The translations under genes and the position numbers were made by a program. A DNA stretch of 6,651 bases from Candidatus Izemoplasmatales bacterium (GTDB lineage Bacteria; Bacillota_I; Bacilli_A; Izemoplasmatales; Hujiaoplasmataceae). The notes below the pieces were generated by a model. It searched no databases and was not told the DNA's origin. It saw only the letters and a list, made by a program, of their open reading frames with translations. This document shows, one piece after another, positions 1 to 6,051 of this stretch. The stretch is from contig JAQWBC010000056.1 in NCBI GenBank assembly GCA_028707415.1, positions 1-6,651 on the forward strand, given 5' to 3'. Each line of letters starts with the position of its first letter. The first letter of the stretch is position 1.

Positions 1-1266
1 CTCAAAGATGGGACGTTTGCGACCAACTCTGCTTTCATTCAAGCTTTTGAATATGTCAAACAGCACAATTCAAAGCTCCATATTTTTGGGTTGTTATCTG
101 ATGGTGGTGTTCACTCCCATATTTTACATATCGAAAAACTGTTTGCTTTGGCAAAAGCCAACGGCGTTAAACGCACTTATATGCATGCTTTTTTAGACGG
201 TCGCGATGTGCCACCGAAATCCGGTGTGGATTTCATTAAAGCGCTTGAAGCTGACATGGAAACCAATCAATACGGAAAAATTGCTTCTGTTCATGGACGC
301 TATTACGTCATGGATCGAGACAAAAATTGGAATCGCGTTCAAAAGTCATACGATGTCATGTCTTTTGGAACAGGGCTAAAAGCTCCATCAGCAGTCGCCG
401 GTGTAGAGGCTTCTTATCAAAACGGAATTAATGATGAATTTGTCTTACCTTTCTTGGTTGATGAAGCCGGTTTAATTGAAAACAATGACGCCATCATTTT
501 TGCCAATTTCCGTCCCGATCGGGCGATTGAAATTGGCACTGCTTATTCTAATCCCAGCGCTTCAAAAGTTAATTGCGAGAATGGCCCCAAAAACATCCTT
601 TTTGTTTCGATGATGAAATATGCCGATACGGTTATTGGACCTTTAGCATTTCAGCTAAATGATTTAAATAATACCCTTGGTGATTATCTATCATCATTAG
701 GATTAAAGCAACTGCGAATAGCAGAAACTGAGAAATATGCGCATGTTACTTTCTTTTTCGATGGCGGCATCGATAAAGAAATTATTGGAGCAACACGGAT
801 ATTAATTCCGTCTCCAAAAGTGGCGACTTATGACTTACAACCAGAGATGAGTGCTTACGCCATCACCGATGCTGTCATCGAAGAACTCGAAACTCGCAAA
901 TACGATGTGGTTATTCTTAACTTTGCTAATGGTGATATGGTTGGTCATACCGGAGTTATTCCGGCAACGATAAAAGCTGTTGAAACCGTTGATGAATGTG
1001 TTGGTCGCGTCATCGATAAAGTTTCAGAGCTCGGTGGCGTTACTATTGTTACTGCTGATCATGGCAATTGTGAGAAAATGCTGGATGAAGACGGACAACC
1101 GTTTACAGCTCATTCCAATAATCCGGTTCCAGTTATCATCACCCAAAAAGGTTTGGTTTTACGCGACACGGGAAGTTTGGGAGATTTGGCACCGACAATA
1201 CTTGATTTAATGAATATTAAGAAACCCGCAGAGATGACGGGAACATCTCTCATTATTAGCCAATGA
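1..1266 (+). CDS. gpmI: 2,3-bisphosphoglycerate-independent phosphoglycerate mutase, 5'-truncated by window edge
   Basis: Cytosolic glycolytic enzyme that interconverts 3- and 2-phosphoglycerate through a phosphoserine intermediate, using two Mn2+ ions. The frame is open from base 1 with no start; 421 residues are visible, against about 510 in the family, so about 85 N-terminal residues are missing, including the catalytic Ser (Ser62 in the Geobacillus stearothermophilus enzyme) and the first metal Asp. Visible motifs in window residues are LSDGGVHSH (His38, substrate binding), FLDGRDVPP (Arg68/Asp69), GRYYVMDRD, NFRPDRA (Arg171, Arg174), EKYAHVTFFF (Lys), NGDMVGHTG (metal ligands Asp312, His316), ADHGN (Asp353, His354) and AHSNNPVP (His371). 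Spacing of the last five ligands matches the family exactly (Asp403 to His462). A TTG at 91 is internal, because the conserved sequence upstream of it is in frame. The usual acidic residue in the PGE(D/E)R-like stretch is replaced (IGATR). The gene ends in TGA, overlapping the next start, which suggests cotranscription. Confidence 0.98.
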   Translation, partial: LKDGTFATNSAFIQAFEYVKQHNSKLHIFGLLSDGGVHSHILHIEKLFALAKANGVKRTYMHAFLDGRDVPPKSGVDFIKALEADMETNQYGKIASVHGRYYVMDRDKNWNRVQKSYDVMSFGTGLKAPSAVAGVEASYQNGINDEFVLPFLVDEAGLIENNDAIIFANFRPDRAIEIGTAYSNPSASKVNCENGPKNILFVSMMKYADTVIGPLAFQLNDLNNTLGDYLSSLGLKQLRIAETEKYAHVTFFFDGGIDKEIIGATRILIPSPKVATYDLQPEMSAYAITDAVIEELETRKYDVVILNFANGDMVGHTGVIPATIKAVETVDECVGRVIDKVSELGGVTIVTADHGNCEKMLDEDGQPFTAHSNNPVPVIITQKGLVLRDTGSLGDLAPTILDLMNIKKPAEMTGTSLIISQ

Positions 1267-1727
1267 TTGACAAAAGCATACGAAATATCCACTTAAGAGA
1301 TTTGATATTTGTGATATTATACGGGGTTCTGCTTCCGGCGCTTTTCGGACTATTACTCGGTCTGATTGAGTATTATGTAATTGCTTTTTTAGGATTTTCT
1401 TTCTCATTTTTATTCTTCTGGATTTTAGCTGTTGTGACCGGTGCACTCGTGCGAAAACAATATGAGAAACCACACCTTTTATATTCTATCTTGACCGGAA
1501 TCGGCATTGTTTTCGCTGCCGGAGTCTTGTTTGCGGTTCCAATCCTATGGGGTTATCTATATGATGGAATGGGAATTTCCGTATTCTTTGAGGTCGAAAT
1601 ATATTTTATGTTTATCTTTACTATGCTTAATCCCATTAATTGGGTTACCAATTTTTCCTTCGATTTAGTTATTAGTTTATTAATGCTAATCGTAGGTACT
1701 TATCTCGGGGTCAAAAGAACATTGTAA
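1263..1727 (+). CDS. Unrecognised small polytopic membrane protein
   Basis: I do not recognise this 154-residue protein. It is strongly hydrophobic, with likely membrane segments near residues 13-35, 38-62, 72-97 and 132-150 and a less certain one at 107-124, so four or five spans. Basic residues in the N-terminus (Lys4, Arg7, Arg12) and in the loop RKQYEKPH (64-71) place both on the cytoplasmic side. The loop at 98-106 would be outside. No signal peptide, nucleotide-binding motif or catalytic motif is visible. The ATG overlaps the gpmI stop as ATGA and has no good ribosome binding site, which suggests translation by termination-reinitiation from gpmI. It ends 42 bases before eno. That a long open frame sits in an otherwise close-packed same-strand cluster, with an ordinary membrane-protein composition, argues it is a real gene. 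A function in transport or in glycolysis cannot be inferred from sequence alone. Confidence 0.8.
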   Translation: MIDKSIRNIHLRDLIFVILYGVLLPALFGLLLGLIEYYVIAFLGFSFSFLFFWILAVVTGALVRKQYEKPHLLYSILTGIGIVFAAGVLFAVPILWGYLYDGMGISVFFEVEIYFMFIFTMLNPINWVTNFSFDLVISLLMLIVGTYLGVKRTL

Positions 1728-1734
1728 ACAATGT
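1719..1734. repeat. Perfect 7-2-7 dyad overlapping the stop of the membrane gene
   Basis: ACATTGT-AA-ACAATGT is a perfect inverted repeat that includes the TAA stop of the preceding gene and lies 35 bases upstream of the eno ATG. With the inner pair opened it could form a 6-bp hairpin with a 4-base loop. No U-tract follows, so it is not an intrinsic terminator. Operator, mRNA processing site and chance are all open. Confidence 0.4.
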
Positions 1735-1753
1735 CCTAAAAAATAGATTATAT

Positions 1754-1760
1754 AAAGGAG
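1754..1760 (+). promoter_or_regulatory. Strong ribosome binding site of eno
   Basis: AAAGGAG lies 9 bases before the ATG at 1770 and fixes the eno start. I found no convincing promoter in the 42-base gap: the best -10-like AT run directly abuts this site and would leave no leader. eno is therefore probably read from a promoter upstream of gpmI, and its strong site would allow higher translation than the weakly initiated gene before it. Confidence 0.85.
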
Positions 1761-1769
1761 ATTAATATT

Positions 1770-3065
1770 ATGCCAAACATTACCAGCATTCATGCTAGAG
1801 AGGTTTTGGATTCCCGGGGGAATCCGACCGTCGAAGTCGAAATCTACACCGAATCAGGTGCTTTTGGACGCGCCATTGTCCCTTCGGGAGCTTCAACCGG
1901 TGAATATGAAGCCATTGAAATGCGTGATGGCGACAAATCACGTTTCTTAGGAAAAGGCGTTTTGAAAGCCGTTCGTAACGTCAATGAAATCATCGCTCCG
2001 GCTTTAATTGGGTATGATGTCACCATGCAACCATATCTTGATAAATTGATGATTGATCTTGATGGCACCCCCAACAAATCCAAACTGGGTGCTAACGCTA
2101 TTTTGGGTGTTTCGTTAGCTGCTTGCCGTGCAGCGGCGGATTATGTTGGATTGCCTCTGTATTTGTATTTGGGTGGCGTCAATGCCAAAGTTTTGCCGAC
2201 ACCGATGATGAACATCATCAATGGCGGTTCTCATGCGGATAACAACGTTGACTTCCAAGAATTTATGATTATCCCTGGAGGCGCAAAATCCTTTTCCGAA
2301 GCTCTACGGATGGGCGCTGAAGTTTTCCATAACCTAAAAAAAGTCTTAAATGCTAAAGGTTTCAATACAGGTGTTGGTGACGAAGGTGGATTCGCTCCGA
2401 ATCTAACTTCCAATGAAGCGGGATTACAAATCATCTGTGAAGCCATTGTTAAAGCCGGATACACCCCCGGAAAAGATGTTTTCTTGGGAATGGATGTCGC
2501 TGCTAGCGAATTCTACAATGCCGAAAAGAAAAAATATGTTCTTGATGGTGAAGGCGGAAAAGAATTTACTAATAAAGAGCTCGTTGATTTATATGCTGAT
2601 TTCGTGGAAAAATATCCGATTATCTTGATTGAAGATGGACTTGACCAAAACGATTGGGAAGGTTGGAGTATTCTCACTAAGAAATTGGGTAAAAAGATTG
2701 AATTAATTGGCGACGATATTTTCGTTACCAATGTTCAAAGAATCGCTAAAGGAATTGAGAAAGGCATCGCTAATGCGGTTTTAATTAAAGTCAATCAAAT
2801 TGGTACGCTTACGGAAACGTTGGATGCCATCGAAATGACTAAAAATGCCGGATATAACCCAGTCGTTAGCCACCGTTCTGGCGAAACCGAAGATACGACA
2901 ATCGCTGATATCGTTGTTGCGACGAATGCTGGACAAATCAAGACAGGATCAGCATCTAGAACCGATCGGATTGCTAAATATAATCAATTATTACGAATTG
3001 AAGAAGAACTGGGAGAAGTCGCAGTTTTTAGTGGCATGAAATGCTTCGCCAACTTCCGTAAATAA
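1770..3065 (+). CDS. eno: Enolase (phosphopyruvate hydratase)
   Basis: Cytosolic glycolytic enzyme that dehydrates 2-phosphoglycerate to phosphoenolpyruvate, using Mg2+, normally as a dimer or octamer. The 431-residue length is typical and the protein is complete. The N-terminal domain (about 1-135) carries the substrate-loop motif PSGASTGE (Ser42). The barrel domain carries GDEGG (Glu205, general acid), the three Mg2+ ligands Asp242 (MDVAASE), Glu288 (IEDGL) and Asp315 (GDD), the catalytic base Lys340 within the enolase signature LIKVNQIGTLTET, SHRSGETED (His368, Arg369, Ser370) and Lys391 (QIKTGS). All key residues are present. One small departure is Gln293 in IEDGLDQNDWEG, where Glu or a similar residue is usual. 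The start is set by AAAGGAG 9 bases upstream. It directly follows gpmI and the membrane gene on the same strand, and GpmI makes its substrate. No clear terminator follows. Confidence 0.99.
   Translation: MPNITSIHAREVLDSRGNPTVEVEIYTESGAFGRAIVPSGASTGEYEAIEMRDGDKSRFLGKGVLKAVRNVNEIIAPALIGYDVTMQPYLDKLMIDLDGTPNKSKLGANAILGVSLAACRAAADYVGLPLYLYLGGVNAKVLPTPMMNIINGGSHADNNVDFQEFMIIPGGAKSFSEALRMGAEVFHNLKKVLNAKGFNTGVGDEGGFAPNLTSNEAGLQIICEAIVKAGYTPGKDVFLGMDVAASEFYNAEKKKYVLDGEGGKEFTNKELVDLYADFVEKYPIILIEDGLDQNDWEGWSILTKKLGKKIELIGDDIFVTNVQRIAKGIEKGIANAVLIKVNQIGTLTETLDAIEMTKNAGYNPVVSHRSGETEDTTIADIVVATNAGQIKTGSASRTDRIAKYNQLLRIEEELGEVAVFSGMKCFANFRK
1808..1825 (+). repeat. GC-rich dyad/hairpin in the first codons of eno
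   Basis: GGATTCCC-GG-GGGAATCC is a perfect 8-2-8 inverted repeat, which as RNA gives a 7-bp stem with a CGGG loop. It lies 38 bases into eno, over the codons of the conserved motif DSRGNP. It uses CGG and GGG, GC-rich codons that stand out in this AT-rich gene. Part of the symmetry follows from the protein sequence itself. Confidence 0.5.
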
Positions 3066-3097
3066 AAATTCATCATCAAAAAAACATGTTTTTAGGT

Positions 3098-3126
3098 GTT
3101 CCAAAAGCAGATATTTATGGTATAAT
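3098..3126 (+). promoter_or_regulatory. Extended -10 sigma-A-type promoter of secG
   Basis: A consensus TATAAT (3121-3126) is preceded by TG one base upstream (TGGTATAAT), giving an extended -10 element. The -35 position 17 bases upstream reads GTTCCA (3 of 6 matches), as is common where the extended -10 is present. Transcription would start near 3133, leaving a leader of about 65 bases before secG. A perfect dyad, AGTAAAA-8 bases-TTTTACT (3127-3148), spans the predicted start point and could be an operator. Confidence 0.75.
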
Positions 3127-3149
3127 AGTAAAAGTGCTGAGTTTTACTG

Positions 3150-3177
3150 ATCAAGATCGATAATGATTCGACTTGAT
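3150..3177 (+). promoter_or_regulatory. Leader hairpin upstream of secG
   Basis: ATCAAG and TCGA (3150-3155, 3157-3160) pair perfectly with TCGA and CTTGAT (3168-3171, 3172-3177). This gives a 10-bp stem with one bulged A and a 7-base loop, TAATGAT. It ends 7 bases before the secG ribosome binding site. There is no U-tract, so it is a 5' UTR structure rather than a terminator. Its role is unknown; a competing fold with the start of secG is described under findings. Confidence 0.55.
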
Positions 3178-3182
3178 TTGTG

Positions 3183-3190
3183 GGAGGAGG
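3183..3190 (+). promoter_or_regulatory. Ribosome binding site that fixes the secG start
   Basis: GGAGGAGG sits 7 bases before the ATG at 3198. The longer frame beginning with TTG at 3180 would start upstream of this site and would translate through it, so the ATG at 3198 is the real start. Confidence 0.9.
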
Positions 3191-3197
3191 AATCCTT

Positions 3198-3422
3198 ATG
3201 AGATCGATCGATTGGATTTTAATGGTTATTGCGGTGTTGTTAATCGCCTTAGTAATGATTCAAGAGTCGAAGGACGATGTTAAAAATACTTTCTCGGGAG
3301 AAAAATCCGAGTTGTTCAAAAACCAGAAACAAAGAGGCCCAGAGTTGTTCTTTGCCAGAGCGACAATGGGGATGTCGTTGGTTTTTGTTATCGTAACCAT
3401 ATTGGCCCTCGTCATTCGTTAG
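3198..3422 (+). CDS. secG: Protein translocase subunit SecG
   Basis: Small inner component of the SecYEG protein-export channel. It is not essential in many bacteria but raises the efficiency of SecA-driven transport. The 74-residue length is normal for the family in Gram-positive bacteria. It has two membrane segments, about residues 5-22 and 53-73. Between them is the typical cytoplasmic SecG loop, with a Ser-Gly turn (FSGEKSELF) followed by KNQKQRG and then a residue run leading into the second helix. The start is set by GGAGGAGG. It has its own promoter and leader, and its TAG overlaps the left arm of an intrinsic terminator, so most transcripts should carry secG alone. The secG-rnr-smpB-ssrA order is also known from Bacillus and other Bacillota, which supports the assignment. 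Confidence 0.95.
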   Translation: MRSIDWILMVIAVLLIALVMIQESKDDVKNTFSGEKSELFKNQKQRGPELFFARATMGMSLVFVIVTILALVIR

Positions 3423-3452
3423 AACACAACACAAATGTTGTGTTCTTTTTTT
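3421..3452 (+). terminator. Intrinsic terminator after secG
   Basis: AGAACACAACA (3421-3431), loop CAAA, then TGTTGTGTTCT (3436-3446) forms a perfect 11-bp stem, followed directly by a T run to 3452. It starts within the secG TAG codon. It separates secG from rnr, which has no obvious promoter of its own, so it may act as a partial terminator that lowers rnr expression relative to secG. Confidence 0.93.
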
Positions 3453-3482
3453 AAAAAGAGAGCACGGAAAGATGGAAAACAA

Positions 3483-5573
3483 ATGAAAAAAAGAATAATG
3501 GAACTAATCAATCAAAGCGATTATCAGCCCGCTGATGCCAAAGGATTGGCACAGCGACTGAATATTTATAATGCTAAAGATGTTCAAGAATTATTTAAAA
3601 GTCTTGCTTCTTTAGAAACTGAAGGATTAATCGCTCGCAATCGAAAAGAAAAATTTAATACCGTGGAACGGTTAGGGTTTGTTAAAGGTAAACTCGATTT
3701 GAAACATGCCGGATATGGCTTTATCATCGTTGAAGGTGATGCCAAAACTCCCGATGTTTTTATCCCCAGAGACAAAATATCGGATGCAATGGATAATGAT
3801 TATTGCTTAGTTAGAATCACCAAACGCTCGGAAAATAACCGCTTTGAAGGTGGTATTGTCACAGTTTTGAAACGGGCGTTGGAATATGTCGTCGGTGAAT
3901 ACTATCAGGGGGCTATTTTCCCAAAAGACGATAATCAAGAAATTCTTTATAAAGTTAAACCGCAGAACCGCAAGGGGCTTATTGATCATACTATCGTTAA
4001 AGCAAAAATTATCCGTTATTCACCAATGCGAATTTTGGATTGTCTGGTCATGGAAGTCCTTGGCGATGTTAACACTCCCGGAATTGAAATTCTTGAGGTT
4101 GTGGCCGCATATGGATTGGAGACGGAATTTCCCGAAACCGTTAAGGCGGAAGTTAAGTTAATTCCTGATAAAGTTTTAAAAGCTGAATACCAAGGTCGAT
4201 CGGACCTCAGGGAAGATATCATTTTCACAATTGATGGTGATGATACCAAGGACATTGATGATGCCGTAAGCCTCAAACTGGGAACCAATGGTAATTATGA
4301 ACTTGGAGTTCATATCGCTGATGTCTCACACTATGTTAAAGAAAATACCGAATTAGATAAAAACGCATTGTCACGAGGTACATCTGTTTATTTAGCAGAT
4401 CGTGTCATTCCAATGTTGCCAAGAGAATTATCAAATGGCATTTGTTCATTAAATCCAAATGTCGACCGTTTAGCGATTTCCTGTATAATGGAGATCAATC
4501 AAAAGGGAAATGTCGTCGCTCATAAAATCTTATCAACAGTAATTAAAAGTCGCTATCAGATGACCTATGAATCGGTCAATATGATTATTGCCAACAATCA
4601 AGCAAAATGTAATCAATATGCAGATATTGTTCCTTCAATCTTACTCATGCAAAAATTAGCAAAATTATTATATAATTTGCGAACAGAAAAAGGGTCAATC
4701 AATTTCGAAACAATTGAGCCAAAATTAGTTTTCGGCAGCGAAGGACAAGTCATCGATATCGTAATAAAGGATCGTGGCATCTCCGAAAACATCATCGAAG
4801 AGTTTATGTTACTAGCTAACCAAACAATTGCCAATCATTTCATGAAAGCCAAATTACCCTTCATCTATCGGATTCATGAAACTCCGGATGCTGATAAACT
4901 CTCAGCATTATTCAAACTGGCTAAGGAGATAGGATATCAACTAAAAATCCCTAAAACCATTGAGCCTAAAGACTTACAGGAATTGCTTGCGGAGGTCGAA
5001 GGAACAACATTTGAAAAAGTGATTAATATGATGATGTTGCGGTCAATGGCTAAAGCCCGATATTCCGAGGAAAACCTTGGTCACTATGGCTTAGCATTCA
5101 CTGATTACACTCACTTTACATCGCCGATTCGTCGATATCCGGATACGATGGTTCATCGGTTAATTAGAACTTACCTGTTTGAAAACAAGATTGATAGCCA
5201 GACAATCAAGCATTTCCAAGCGGTGCTTCCGGACGTTGCTTTACAGACTTCAAAAGCGGAACGGATGGCAATGCTCTGCGAGCGTGAGATTATGGATATG
5301 AAAAAAGCTGAATATATGGCTCCACTTCAAGGTCAAATCTTCACTGGTGTTGTCTCTACTTTGACAAAATTTGGAATGTTTATTGAACTGCCAAATACGG
5401 TTGAAGGTTTAGTTCACATATCATCTTTCACCGAGGCGATTGATTTCAATGAGGAGAAAATGTTGTATCTTGGCATTTCATCGCGAAAAGAGTATACTAT
5501 TGGTATGGTTGTGAAAGTAAAACTGATTGGTGTCGATGCATTAAAAGGTCGAATCGACTTTGAATTAGTATAA
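3483..5573 (+). CDS. rnr: Ribonuclease R (3'-5' exoribonuclease, RNB family)
   Basis: Processive hydrolytic 3'-5' exonuclease that degrades structured RNA, works in RNA quality control and removes defective mRNA in trans-translation. From the ATG at 3483 it has 696 residues. In order: an N-terminal helix-turn-helix-like domain (about 1-60), cold-shock/OB domains (about 66-215, with GYGFIIVEGDAKTPDVFIP), the RNB catalytic domain (about 235-565) and an S1 domain (about 614-696). The Mg2+ site is IDGDDTKDIDDA, with Asp251, Asp254, Asp257, Asp259 and Asp260. HIADVSHYV begins at His277, and HFTSPIRRYPD gives Arg550 and Arg551 near the active site. The frame opens earlier, at an ATG at 3435, but that lies inside the terminator loop and has no ribosome binding site. 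The site for 3483 is also weak (GATGGA). It stops at the end of the S1 fold, without the Lys-rich tail of the 779-residue Bacillus and 813-residue E. coli proteins. smpB starts 14 bases later. Confidence 0.98.
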   Translation: MKKRIMELINQSDYQPADAKGLAQRLNIYNAKDVQELFKSLASLETEGLIARNRKEKFNTVERLGFVKGKLDLKHAGYGFIIVEGDAKTPDVFIPRDKISDAMDNDYCLVRITKRSENNRFEGGIVTVLKRALEYVVGEYYQGAIFPKDDNQEILYKVKPQNRKGLIDHTIVKAKIIRYSPMRILDCLVMEVLGDVNTPGIEILEVVAAYGLETEFPETVKAEVKLIPDKVLKAEYQGRSDLREDIIFTIDGDDTKDIDDAVSLKLGTNGNYELGVHIADVSHYVKENTELDKNALSRGTSVYLADRVIPMLPRELSNGICSLNPNVDRLAISCIMEINQKGNVVAHKILSTVIKSRYQMTYESVNMIIANNQAKCNQYADIVPSILLMQKLAKLLYNLRTEKGSINFETIEPKLVFGSEGQVIDIVIKDRGISENIIEEFMLLANQTIANHFMKAKLPFIYRIHETPDADKLSALFKLAKEIGYQLKIPKTIEPKDLQELLAEVEGTTFEKVINMMMLRSMAKARYSEENLGHYGLAFTDYTHFTSPIRRYPDTMVHRLIRTYLFENKIDSQTIKHFQAVLPDVALQTSKAERMAMLCEREIMDMKKAEYMAPLQGQIFTGVVSTLTKFGMFIELPNTVEGLVHISSFTEAIDFNEEKMLYLGISSRKEYTIGMVVKVKLIGVDALKGRIDFELV
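5470..5498 (+). promoter_or_regulatory. Candidate promoter inside the 3' end of rnr, for smpB-ssrA
   Basis: TTGGCA (5470-5475, 5 of 6 to consensus), a spacer of exactly 17 bases, then TATACT (5493-5498, 5 of 6). Transcription would start near 5505, about 83 bases before smpB. It lies in rnr coding sequence, so chance is possible, but it is the best -35/-10 pair I found in the window by consensus and spacing. Confidence 0.5.
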
Positions 5574-5587
5574 AAAGAAGGTGATCC
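5574..5587 (+). promoter_or_regulatory. Very extended ribosome binding site of smpB
   Basis: AAAGAAGGTGATCC matches, at 13 of 14 positions, the complement of the 16S rRNA 3' end as known in Bacillus (AAAGGAGGTGATCC). The core-equivalent bases end 6 bases before the ATG at 5588 and 9 before the second ATG at 5591, so either could be used. It starts right after the rnr stop codon, which suggests that smpB is efficiently and independently initiated. Confidence 0.8.
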
Positions 5588-6043
5588 ATGATGAAGGTGA
5601 TAGCTAACAATAAAAAAGTGTCGCATGATTACTTCATTATGGATACTTATGAATGTGGTATTGTCTTATTCGGAACCGAAATAAAATCGATTCGATTGGG
5701 AAAAGTAGCCATCAATGATTCATTTTGCCGAATCAAACAAGGCGAACTGTTTGCCATCAATATGAATGTCTCGAAATATGCTTTTGGCAATCTTTTCAAT
5801 CATGATGAAACAAGAGAACGCAAATTATTGATGGCAAAGCATGAAATTCTCAAATTGGATTTAAAATTGAAACAAGAAGGTACGACACTCATTCCAACAA
5901 AAGTTTATTTGAAAGATGGTTTCTGTAAAGTTGAAATCGCGTTGTGTAAAGGCAAAAAATTATATGACAAACGCGCAGATCAAAAAGAGACCGATACTTT
6001 ACGCCGGATGGAGAAAGTAATTAAGAACTTTTCTTCAGATTAG
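5588..6043 (+). CDS. smpB: SsrA-binding protein SmpB
   Basis: RNA-binding partner of tmRNA. It binds the tRNA-like domain, helps alanylation and brings tmRNA to the empty A site of stalled ribosomes, where its C-terminal tail occupies the mRNA channel. The 151 residues are close to the usual length of about 155 and form the OB-like barrel. Conserved blocks are HDYFI near the N-terminus, GIVLFGTEIKSIRLGKV (residues 24-40), DSF, the RNA-binding FNHDETRERKLLMAKHEI (70-87), LIPTKVYLKDGFCKVEIAL (101-119) and GKKLYDKR (122-129). Two adjacent ATG codons (5588, 5591) make the first residue uncertain. The last 22 residues, ending KNFSSD, are less basic than the tails usual in the family. The gene lies between rnr and its own RNA partner ssrA, only 8 bases from the mature tmRNA 5' end. 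Confidence 0.98.
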   Translation: MMKVIANNKKVSHDYFIMDTYECGIVLFGTEIKSIRLGKVAINDSFCRIKQGELFAINMNVSKYAFGNLFNHDETRERKLLMAKHEILKLDLKLKQEGTTLIPTKVYLKDGFCKVEIALCKGKKLYDKRADQKETDTLRRMEKVIKNFSSD

Positions 6044-6051
6044 GCAATAAT

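Noticed and set aside
91..93. TTG as the start of gpmI
   Set aside because: The frame is open to base 1 and the residues before it, including the strand leading into LSDGGVHSH, belong to the conserved GpmI sequence. It is an internal Leu codon.
514..523. CCCGATCGGG palindrome in gpmI
   Set aside because: It encodes the invariant RPDR motif and has no loop or partner; it is most likely a codon coincidence.
3080..3093. AAAAACATGTTTTT as a terminator for eno
   Set aside because: It is a perfect palindrome but has no GC-rich stem and no usable loop, so the hairpin would be too weak.
3435..3482. Upstream ATG as the start of rnr
   Set aside because: It lies in the terminator loop, has no ribosome binding site, and adds 16 residues that do not look like the RNase R N-terminus.
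4484..4489. Second TATAAT inside rnr
   Set aside because: A partial -35 match exists at 16-base spacing, but it is in the middle of the catalytic domain with no gene start nearby.
4671..4676. TATAAT inside rnr as a promoter
   Set aside because: The -35 position is poor (about 3 of 6) and the sequence is a very AT-rich coding stretch where such hexamers arise by chance.
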